Below are positions 57,535 to 64,000 of a DNA stretch of 64,000 nucleotides, piece by piece (position 1 is the stretch's first letter; every line of letters begins with the position of its first letter). Source of the stretch: Luteimonas sp. J29 (GTDB taxonomy: Bacteria > Pseudomonadota > Gammaproteobacteria > Xanthomonadales > Xanthomonadaceae); NCBI RefSeq assembly GCF_000472505.1, contig NZ_AWZR01000001.1, forward strand, positions 487,693 through 551,692, given 5' to 3'. The notes below the pieces were generated by a model. That model saw only the letters and a program-made list of their open reading frames with translations. It did no database searches and was not told the DNA's origin. Position numbers and translations under genes: made by a program.

Positions 57535-58632
57535 TCAGTCCGCGGCCAGGCGCCAGGCCAGCGGCCGCCACGCGCGCGCCGCATGCAGGGCCAGGCGCGC
57601 GCTGCGCGACAGCGAGAACGCGCCGCTGGCCACGGGCTCGCGGTCGGGCAGCAGTTCGGCCATGTAGCCGTGCTCGCCGGACATGCTGTCGAAGCAGCGC
57701 ACCTGCGGCCAGGTGGCCGGCAGCGCCCGCACCAGCAGCCATTCGTTGAGCCGGCCCGGGCTGTAGCGCCTGAACGCCGGGTCCCAGCCGCTCTTGAACG
57801 CGTGCAGGGTGTCGCCGAGCAGCATGTTGCTGGTCGAGGCGATCGCTTCGCCGTCGACCACGATCTCCGAGAACACCATCGCCCCGATCGCGCGGAAGCG
57901 CGCGCACATCTCGCGGAAGAACGCGGCCTGGCGATCGCACGACAGCAGCGAGGTGCCGGCCTCGCCCTTCCAGCCCTGGTGTTCCAGGCGCATGTGGCGA
58001 TCCACTGCGGCCTCGTCGGCGGCGGCGCCGTGCAGCAGCCGGAATTCCACCGCGCCGCGCTCGCGCAGGCGCCTCAGGCGCCGGTCCAGGTCCTTGCGCA
58101 CCCCGGCGGGCATGCGCGCGTCGACGGGGCCGCCGTCCAGGTACAGCACCGGGCGCTCGAAGCGGGCGTGCTCGTGCCAGGTGCCACCGTGCCGCGCGGC
58201 CGCGCGCGCGAGCTCGTCGCTGAGCGGATCGCCCAGGGCCATGCGCTCGAACGACAGGCCGTGCCGGCGCCGCGGCGCGTCGGCACGGGCCGACTGCAGC
58301 AGGGCGTGGGCGACGGCGGCGTCCTCGCCCTCGCGCACCAGCAGGCCGCAGCGGAAGGAGTGTTCGCTGCGGAAGGTGCCCAGGCGCCGCAGCGGGGCGA
58401 ACAGGTCCGGGCCGCGTTCGACGAAGCAGCCGACGCCGATCAGCGCGTCGCCGCGCAGCACCCGGACCACGGTGGGTTCGACGCCTTCCAGCCAGCGGGC
58501 CGCCGGCAGCACGAATTCGGGCATGGCGAACGGGCTCGACCACGGGGCCGTCCGGCCCAGTCCGCTCCACTGTGCGAGTTCGCTGGCGCCGAGGGACCAC
58601 AGCGGTCCCCAGCGCACGTCGATGTCATCCAA
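57535..58632 (-). CDS. FemAB/BioF2-like GNAT-fold acetyltransferase
   Basis: A 365-residue protein with a double-GNAT layout: an N-terminal half with VRVLRGDALIGVGCFV, a middle VRKDLDRRLRRLRERGAVEF, and a C-terminal GNAT with AMVFSEIVVDGEAIASTSNM, HAFKSGWDPAFRRYSPGRLN. This is the BioF2-like (Acetyltransf_6) pattern of proteins implicated in polysaccharide or cellulose acylation. Acceptor unknown. Convergent with the HAD gene and overlapping nothing; the divergent M17 gene starts 104 bases away. Confidence 0.87.
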   Translation of the reverse strand: MDDIDVRWGPLWSLGASELAQWSGLGRTAPWSSPFAMPEFVLPAARWLEGVEPTVVRVLRGDALIGVGCFVERGPDLFAPLRRLGTFRSEHSFRCGLLVREGEDAAVAHALLQSARADAPRRRHGLSFERMALGDPLSDELARAAARHGGTWHEHARFERPVLYLDGGPVDARMPAGVRKDLDRRLRRLRERGAVEFRLLHGAAADEAAVDRHMRLEHQGWKGEAGTSLLSCDRQAAFFREMCARFRAIGAMVFSEIVVDGEAIASTSNMLLGDTLHAFKSGWDPAFRRYSPGRLNEWLLVRALPATWPQVRCFDSMSGEHGYMAELLPDREPVASGAFSLSRSARLALHAARAWRPLAWRLAAD

Positions 58633-58736
58633 TTGTCCAGCTCTTGATACCGGTCCCCGTCATGGAGAACGCGGAATCGACGGCGTTCCGGCCAGGGCGC
58701 GTGGGCAAGCGGCGACGATTGGTTCAAACTGGCGCG

Positions 58737-60122
58737 ATGGACGCACACGCACTTCCGCCGGGCTTCGCGCCCCACGACGCCGACGCCGCGCCGCTGCACG
58801 TCGTCGGCCAGGACCGCTTCCGCGACTGGCTGCAGGCCCAGCCCGGGCCGGTGCAGGCATGGCTGTCGCGGCAGCGTTTCGACGCTGCGGCCGGCACCGT
58901 GGCACTGCTGCCGGGCGAGGGCGGCGTCGCCGGCGCGGTGCTCGGCATCGGCGATCCGCTCGACCCGTACTCGTACGCGCACGCGCCCACCGCGCTGCCC
59001 GAAGGCGACTGGCGGCCGGCCGAGGCGCCGGAACCCGCGGCGGCGCGTGCGCTGCAGCTGGGCTGGGGCCTGGGCGCCTACCGCTTCACCCGCTACCGCG
59101 GCGGTGGCCGCGCGCCGGCGCGGCTGGCGCTTCCGGTCGATGCCGAGGCGCGGGACGTGCTCGCCGCCTGCGTGCGGGTGCGCGACATGGTCAACACGCC
59201 GTCGCAGGACATGGGCCCGGCCGAAGTCGAGGCCACGATGGCCGCGGTCGCGCACGCGCACGGTGCGCACTTCTCCAGCATCGTCGGCGATGCCCTGCTG
59301 GAGGAAGGGTTCCCCGCGATCCACGCCGTGGGCCGCGCCTCGCACCGCGCCCCGCGCCTGCTGCGCCTGGACTGGGATGCCGGCGGCGCGGGCCGCCGTC
59401 CGCACCTGGTTCTGGTGGGCAAGGGCGTGTGCTTCGACACCGGCGGCCTGGACATCAAGCCCGCCGATGGCATGCGCAACATGAAGAAGGACATGGGCGG
59501 CGCCGCGCACGCGATCGCCCTGGCCGAACTGCTGATGGCGCGCGGCCTGCCGTTGCGCCTGACCCTGCTGGTGCCGGCGGTGGACAACGCCATCGGTCCC
59601 GACGCCTACCGCCCGGGCGAGGTGGTGGCCACGCGCAAGGGCATCAGCGTGGAGATCGACAACACCGACGCCGAAGGGCGCGTGGTGCTGTGCGATGCGC
59701 TGGCCCTGGCCGGCGAGCTGCGCCCGGACCTGGTGCTGGACTTCGCCACCCTCACCGGCGCGGCGCGCATCGCGCTCGGCCCCGACCTGCCGGCGCTGTT
59801 CGCCAACGACGATGCGCTCGCCGCGGACTGGCTCGCGGCCGGCCAGCGCGAGCGCGACCCGCTGTGGCGGATGCCGCTGTGGCGTCCGTACCTGCGCTAC
59901 CTCACCAGCCACGTCGCCGACCTGGCCAACGCCGGCTCGCGCATGGCCGGCGCGGTCACCGCCGCGCTGTACCTGGAGCGCTTCGTGCCCGAGGGCACGA
60001 AGTGGGCGCACCTGGACGTGTACGCGTGGAACGACAGTTCGCGCCCCGGGCGTCCGGCCGGCGGCGAGGCGCTCGGCCTGCGCGCGGCGTACGCCATGCT
60101 CAAGGCGCGCTGCGGCGGCTGA
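58737..60122 (+). CDS. Leucyl aminopeptidase family (M17) protease
   Basis: A 461-residue enzyme. Metal-binding signature GKGVCFDTGGLDIKPADGM with MKKDMGGAAHA (Lys, Asp ligands), and the M17 hallmark NTDAEGRVVLCDAL. The N-terminal domain is shorter than in PepA, as in the PepB/probable cytosol aminopeptidase group. It cleaves N-terminal residues from peptides with two divalent metals. Start at 58737 after TTGGTTCAAACTGGCGCG; no strong RBS. Convergent with the following membrane protein. Confidence 0.94.
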   Translation: MDAHALPPGFAPHDADAAPLHVVGQDRFRDWLQAQPGPVQAWLSRQRFDAAAGTVALLPGEGGVAGAVLGIGDPLDPYSYAHAPTALPEGDWRPAEAPEPAAARALQLGWGLGAYRFTRYRGGGRAPARLALPVDAEARDVLAACVRVRDMVNTPSQDMGPAEVEATMAAVAHAHGAHFSSIVGDALLEEGFPAIHAVGRASHRAPRLLRLDWDAGGAGRRPHLVLVGKGVCFDTGGLDIKPADGMRNMKKDMGGAAHAIALAELLMARGLPLRLTLLVPAVDNAIGPDAYRPGEVVATRKGISVEIDNTDAEGRVVLCDALALAGELRPDLVLDFATLTGAARIALGPDLPALFANDDALAADWLAAGQRERDPLWRMPLWRPYLRYLTSHVADLANAGSRMAGAVTAALYLERFVPEGTKWAHLDVYAWNDSSRPGRPAGGEALGLRAAYAMLKARCGG

Positions 60123-60143
60123 CCGCCGCGGCGCGCGGCCGCT

Positions 60144-60572
60144 TCAGCGCAGGCAGCCGCGCCTGGCGGCGAGCCGCGCGTACCACCACAGGAACAGCCC
60201 GACCAGCGCGATCACCACCGGGAAGATCGCGCCGCGCGCGCCCATCATTTCCCACAGCGGCGTGGTCAGGTAGTTCGAGGTGAACTGCACCACGATCGCG
60301 AACAGCGACAGCGCCAGCACCGGCACCGACCAGCGCCGCCGCAGCAGCAGCCCGATCGAGCCCAGCAGGCCGCCCAGGGTCGCGGCCGCGAACGGCACGA
60401 ACAGCCAGCGCGGCATCGCCTCGAACACCGCCTGCTGTTCCGGCGGCCACGAGGCCACGGTCTCGGGCGTGGCGGTGAGGTGGAACCAGAAGGACGCGAC
60501 ACCGGCCAGGTTCCAGAGCACGGCGAGGACGGCGACGAGGCGGAACAGCGGGGGGCACTGGCTTGGGGACAT
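60144..60572 (-). CDS. Four-helix inner-membrane protein
   Basis: A 142-residue protein with four predicted helices (LVAVLAVLWNLAGVASFWFH, FVPFAAATLGGLLGSIGLLL, VPVLALSLFAIVVQFTSNYL, IFPVVIALVGLFLWWYA). Short loops with EAMPRW and TTPLWEMMG are typical of an unnamed family of small membrane proteins in Xanthomonadaceae. No function assigned. GGGAG upstream. Confidence 0.78.
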   Translation of the reverse strand: MSPSQCPPLFRLVAVLAVLWNLAGVASFWFHLTATPETVASWPPEQQAVFEAMPRWLFVPFAAATLGGLLGSIGLLLRRRWSVPVLALSLFAIVVQFTSNYLTTPLWEMMGARGAIFPVVIALVGLFLWWYARLAARRGCLR

Positions 60573-60653
60573 CGCGTTGGCTCCCGGGTTGGGTGGATGG
60601 CAGCGTAGCGCTCCCTGCGGCGGCAGTGGCGGCCGTCCGTCGCCATCGCCGCG

Positions 60654-61256
60654 CTACAGCCAGCCCTTCTCCCGGGCCAGCCGGTACGCCTCGATGCGGT
60701 TGCCCACGCCGAGCTTGCCGATCGCCTCGGACAGGTAGTTGCGCACCGTGCCGTGCGAGAGGTTGAGGCGGCTGGCGATCTGCCCGGCCGACAGGCCCTC
60801 GCCGGCCAGGCGCAGCACCTGGCGTTCGCGGTCGCTGAGCGGGTCGGGTTCGCTCCAGGCTTCGAGCGCGAGCTGCGGGTCGATCGCGCGACCGCCGCGA
60901 TGCACCTGGCGCAGCGCATCGGCCAGCTGTTCGACCGGCGCGTCCTTGAGCAGGTAGCCCGACACGCCCGCGTCCAGGGCCCGGCGCAGGAAGCCGCCGC
61001 GGGCGAAGGTGGTCACGATCACCACCTTCACCGGCAGTTCGTGGCGCTGGATGCGCTGGGCGAGTTCGAGGCCGGTCAGGCCGGGCATCTCGATGTCGGT
61101 GACCAGCACGTCGGGCGAGAGCCGCTGCAGCTCGCGCCAGGCCGCCTCGCCGTCGCCGGCGGTGCCCACCACCTCGATGTCGGACTCCAGCGCGAGCAGC
61201 GCGGCCAGTGCGCCGCGCAGCATGGCCTGGTCCTCGGCCAGCACGACGCGGATCAC
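60654..61256 (-). CDS. NarL/DesR-like response regulator
   Basis: A 200-residue regulator: receiver domain with acidic pocket (LAEDQ), phospho-acceptor Asp54 in LVTDIEMPG, switch Thr in VTTFARGG, Lys in YLLKDAP. C-terminal LuxR-type HTH at about 135-195 (LSDRERQVLRLAGEGLSAGQ, LSHGTVRNYLSEAI). Closely matches DesR of the B. subtilis membrane-fluidity system and its many relatives that control ABC exporters. Located 61 bases after the sensor kinase gene, same strand. Confidence 0.94.
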   Translation of the reverse strand: MIRVVLAEDQAMLRGALAALLALESDIEVVGTAGDGEAAWRELQRLSPDVLVTDIEMPGLTGLELAQRIQRHELPVKVVIVTTFARGGFLRRALDAGVSGYLLKDAPVEQLADALRQVHRGGRAIDPQLALEAWSEPDPLSDRERQVLRLAGEGLSAGQIASRLNLSHGTVRNYLSEAIGKLGVGNRIEAYRLAREKGWL

Positions 61257-61317
61257 GGCGGGAAGCGGGACGACGGCATGGGCGCCACGTTAGCAGCTTG
61301 GCCCGTCGCGCCGCACG

Positions 61318-62586
61318 CTACGGCGGCGCGGCGTCGTCGTTGGCCGCCAGCGGCACCCGCGCCTCGACCGTGGTGCCGCCGCGCCGGCTGCTGTCCACGC
61401 GCAGCCGCCCGCGCACGCCCTCGATCCGCTCGCGCATCCCGGACAGGCCGTTGCCGGGCGTGATCGTGCCGCCGCGGCCGTCGTCCGCGATCCGCAGCAC
61501 CGCCTCGCCGTGCTCGATCGAGAAGCGGGCCTCGGCACGCGCCGCGTGCGCGTGGCGCTGGATGTTGGTGGCCGCCTCGCGCACCGCGAGCGCCAGCGCG
61601 CTCTCCACCGCCGCGGGCAGCGCGCCGTCGCTGAAGCCATCGTCGAAGCGGTAGGTGAAGGCGACGCCGTCGGTTTCCAGCAGCAGCTTGGCCGAGGCCA
61701 GTTCGGCGGCGATGCCGGCCGAGCGGATGCCGCTGACCGCGCGCCGCACCTGCGCCAGCGCCTCGCGCGCGACGCGGCTGACTTCGCCGATCTCGGCGCG
61801 CGCGGCATGCGGGTCGCGCTCGAGCATGCGCCCGGCGAGGTCGGACTTGAGCGCCACCATCGACAGCGTGTGGCCGAGCAGGTCGTGCAGGTCGCGACCG
61901 ATGCGTTCGCGCTCGGCCAGCGCGGCCAGCCGCCGCACCTCGTCGTGCGACAGGCGCAGCGCCGCCTCTCGCTCGACGTTGGAACGGTCCACCACCACCA
62001 GCGCGCCGATGATCGCGGTCACGGTCGGCATCCACACCAGCGCCTGCCAGGGGTAACCGATGGACAGCGCGTAACCGATCAGCAGCGCATTGAGCCCCAC
62101 CAGCGCCGCCAGGTAGGGCAGCATCGCGCGCCCGCGGCGCGGCTGCAGCATCACGCAGCCGAACACGAAGTAGCTCAGGCCCGACGGATACCACGGCAGC
62201 ACCACCAGGCACATCGCCACCATCGCCAGCGCCGCGGCGTAGGCCTTGCGCGGAGTCTGCACGATGCTGGTGGCGTACAGCCACAGGAACAGCGGGAAGG
62301 TGACCGCAGTGGTCGCGGCCCAGCGCAGGCTGTAGCCGTACTCGCCGCCGGCGAAGGCGGGGGTGATGAACACCCACACCGCCCACACCACGTGCACCAT
62401 CGCGCCCCAGGGCGGGCGCCCCATGCGCTGGTCGCAGGCGGCGATCGAGCCAGGGCGCGGCGGGAACCAGCGCCACAGCGCCCGCGCGACCGCGGCGCGC
62501 AGGCCGCGCCCGCGCGGCGTCGCCTGCGGCGCGGCCGGCGCGGCTGGCAAGGCGTCGTCGCTGGGGCCGGGCGTGGTCGTGTTCAT
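61318..62586 (-). CDS. DesK-like sensor histidine kinase
   Basis: A 422-residue kinase: five to six transmembrane helices at about 60-200, HisKA_3 region with His234 in RERIGRDLHDLLGHT, and an HATPase at the C-terminus (NIQRHAHAARAEARF, IADDGRG, GNGLSGMRERIE). DesK senses membrane thickness; the exact signal here is unknown. The pair is followed upstream on the same transcript by ABC-2 exporter genes, so it probably regulates them. The extended N-terminus (residues 1-55) is basic/Pro-rich. Confidence 0.93.
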   Translation of the reverse strand: MNTTTPGPSDDALPAAPAAPQATPRGRGLRAAVARALWRWFPPRPGSIAACDQRMGRPPWGAMVHVVWAVWVFITPAFAGGEYGYSLRWAATTAVTFPLFLWLYATSIVQTPRKAYAAALAMVAMCLVVLPWYPSGLSYFVFGCVMLQPRRGRAMLPYLAALVGLNALLIGYALSIGYPWQALVWMPTVTAIIGALVVVDRSNVEREAALRLSHDEVRRLAALAERERIGRDLHDLLGHTLSMVALKSDLAGRMLERDPHAARAEIGEVSRVAREALAQVRRAVSGIRSAGIAAELASAKLLLETDGVAFTYRFDDGFSDGALPAAVESALALAVREAATNIQRHAHAARAEARFSIEHGEAVLRIADDGRGGTITPGNGLSGMRERIEGVRGRLRVDSSRRGGTTVEARVPLAANDDAAPP

Positions 62587-62610
62587 GGCGGGCCTCGCGG
62601 GTTGCCGGCG

Positions 62611-63366
62611 TCACTCGGCCGCGTGCAGGCGGCGGCGGGCGAGGGCGAAGAAGACGACCGCCACCAGCGCCAGCACCGCGGCGTGCACCCAGGCACGGCC
62701 GCCATCGTCGTGCCCGACCACCTTCAGCGCAAGCCGGCCCAGGTGGTAGGCCGGCCACGCGGGGGCGATCCCGGCCAGCCAGTCGGGCAGCATCGACAGC
62801 GGCATCCACAGCCCCGACAGGAACGACATCGGCAGGTACAGCACGTTGAGCAGCGCCGGCGCGGCGTTGCCGCCGACCAGGGTGCCGACCCACAGCCCGA
62901 TCGCCGCGAACGGCAGCACCCCGGCCATGTTCACCAGCGCCAGCCCGGCCCACTGCGCCGGCGCCAGGCGCACCCCGCCCGCGGTCGCGGCCAGCGTGGC
63001 CAGCAGCAGCGAGATCGCGGCCGCGAACAGCACCGCCATCGCCATCTTCGCCAGCAGCATCGACCCCGGCGGCGTGGGCAGGGTGCGGCGCAGGCGCAGG
63101 TAGCCGCGCTCGCGGTCCATGGCGATGGTGACGCCGAAGCCGAACAGCGCCGCGCCGACCACGCCGAACGCGCCGTAGCTGGCCAGCAGGTAGGCGGCGG
63201 CGCCGGGGTTGCCGCGGTTGAGCACCACCGCGAACAGCAGGTAGAACATCGCCGGGAACGCGAGCACCGGCACGCCGAACGCGGGTTCGCGCGCCAGCCG
63301 CACCAGTTCGCAGCGGGCTTCGGCAAGGTGGGCGCGCAGCGGCGCGCGCAGGGTGGTGGTATGCAT
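62611..63366 (-). CDS. ABC-2 type transporter permease
   Basis: A 251-residue permease with six helices (PVLAFPAMFYLLFAVVL, YGAFGVVGAALFGFGVTIAM, VLFAAAISLLLATLAATAGG, VLYLPMSFLSGLWMPLSMLP). It resembles the DrrB/YadH ABC-2 group exporting drugs or lipids. The ATG overlaps the ATPase stop in TGATG, so it is coupled. Same strand as the kinase and regulator genes 24 bases downstream, suggesting one four-gene operon. Confidence 0.92.
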   Translation of the reverse strand: MHTTTLRAPLRAHLAEARCELVRLAREPAFGVPVLAFPAMFYLLFAVVLNRGNPGAAAYLLASYGAFGVVGAALFGFGVTIAMDRERGYLRLRRTLPTPPGSMLLAKMAMAVLFAAAISLLLATLAATAGGVRLAPAQWAGLALVNMAGVLPFAAIGLWVGTLVGGNAAPALLNVLYLPMSFLSGLWMPLSMLPDWLAGIAPAWPAYHLGRLALKVVGHDDGGRAWVHAAVLALVAVVFFALARRRLHAAE

Positions 63367-64000
63367 CAGGCGGCCTCCTGCAGGGCGTCGGTGGACCGGG
63401 TCAGGGCGAGGAAGGCGTCGGCCAGGCCGGCGCGGCGGATCTCCAGGTCGCACGTGCCGGGGTCGGCGTCGAGCAGGCGCCGCACCACCGGCTCGGCCGG
63501 TTCGGCGACGATCCGCAGCGCCTCGCCCTCGCGCACCGCCTCGACCACGCCCGGCCACTGCGCCACCACGTCGGCGGCCAGGCGCGAGCGGCACTGGATC
63601 CGGCGCAGCGACACCCGCGCGCGGACCTCGTCGACGCTGCCTTCCGCGACCAGGCGGCCGCCGTCGAGCACCGCGACCCGGTCCGAGAGCGCCTCGGCTT
63701 CCTCCAGGTAGTGCGTGGTGAGCAGCACCGCGCTGCCGTCGGCCACCAGCTCGCGCACCGCGGCCCACAGGCCCTGGCGCGCGTCGATGTCCAGGCCGGT
63801 GGTCGGCTCGTCGAGGAACAGCAGGCGCGGGCGGCCGCAGATCGCGAGCGCGAACTGCACGCGCCGCTGCTGTCCGCCCGACAGCTTCCCGTAGCGGCGG
63901 CCGACCAGGCCGTCGAGGCCGGCGAGCGCGACGCAGTCGGCCACGCTGCGCGGCTGCGGATAGCCGGCGCGCACCATGTCGAGCAGCTCGCCCACCTGCA
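63366..64000 (-). CDS. ABC transporter ATP-binding protein (5' end beyond the window)
   Basis: Partial: 211 residues of the C-terminal two thirds, continuing past position 64000. Signature motif KLSGGQQRR, Walker B LLFLDEPTTGLD, H-loop TTHYLEEAE. The Walker A lies off the window. The pattern is of the DrrA/CcmA-like ABC-2 partner ATPases. Translationally coupled to the permease. Confidence 0.95.
   Translation of the reverse strand, partial: QVGELLDMVRAGYPQPRSVADCVALAGLDGLVGRRYGKLSGGQQRRVQFALAICGRPRLLFLDEPTTGLDIDARQGLWAAVRELVADGSAVLLTTHYLEEAEALSDRVAVLDGGRLVAEGSVDEVRARVSLRRIQCRSRLAADVVAQWPGVVEAVREGEALRIVAEPAEPVVRRLLDADPGTCDLEIRRAGLADAFLALTRSTDALQEAA

Overview
The window is high-GC, densely packed chromosomal DNA of a gammaproteobacterium, most likely Xanthomonadaceae (Lysobacter/Luteimonas/Pseudoxanthomonas-like). 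This rests on the gene repertoire: an ECF sigma factor paired with a Ser/Thr kinase, a GH11 xylanase behind a xyl-box-like palindrome, a split class II ribonucleotide reductase, a Lys/Ala/Pro-rich histone-like protein, and GTAG-type palindromic repeats. Codon use is strongly GC-biased almost everywhere. The exception is an AT-richer block at about 42.7-47.2 kb that looks acquired. No rRNA, tRNA, CRISPR array or intact insertion sequence was seen.

Layout. 0-7.6 kb (mostly minus strand): HIT protein, KTSC protein, a YadA-type trimeric adhesin, a Ser/Thr kinase with TPRs translationally coupled to its ECF sigma factor, an EcsC protein and a Rof-like Rho antagonist. 8.2-15.4 kb: xyl-box, secreted GH11 xylanase, HEAT-like exported protein, a degenerate RAYT (REP-associated transposase relative), small secreted proteins, and the ergothioneine pair egtB-egtD. 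15.5-24.1 kb: BON lipoprotein, two divergent regulator/SDR modules (LysR and HxlR, each with a palindromic operator), an esterase, and the first of two paralogous HExxH metalloproteases. 24.4-32.6 kb: rifampin ADP-ribosyltransferase arr, uracil permease, the second metalloprotease, a proline iminopeptidase-like hydrolase, a frameshifted GNAT, a cyclase-cysK operon, and a winged-helix/TPR regulator.

32.6-40 kb is punctuated by ten BIME-like REP units bounded by GTAGCCCGG/CCGGGCTAC, lying between small genes (YbjN protein, lipocalin, DUF1993, GNAT, DMT transporter, SnoaL-like protein). 40.8-44.5 kb carries a second repeat family built on ATGAACCTGACCCC, sometimes as perfect 16-bp hairpins, around a Tat-exported Dabb protein and a methyltransferase. 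44.5-47.2 kb is the most interesting accessory block. It holds three minus-strand genes in a row: a CBS-pair protein with a C-terminal HEPN-like RNxxxH motif, a TIR-domain protein with an N-terminal zinc-binding-type motif, and a lipoprotein. The first two are a plausible nucleotide-sensing, NAD- or RNA-degrading defence module.

47.2-51.1 kb encodes split class II ribonucleotide reductase (NrdJb, a histone-like protein, NrdJa) with two candidate NrdR boxes upstream. 51.5-60.6 kb: an outer-membrane barrel-like protein with a clear terminator, a DegP/HtrA protease, a DUF883/holin-like/membrane protein operon, an AI-2E family transporter, a leaderless HAD phosphatase, a FemAB-like acetyltransferase and an M17 aminopeptidase. 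60.6-64 kb: a DesK/DesR-like two-component system next to an ABC-2 exporter whose ATPase gene runs off the right edge.
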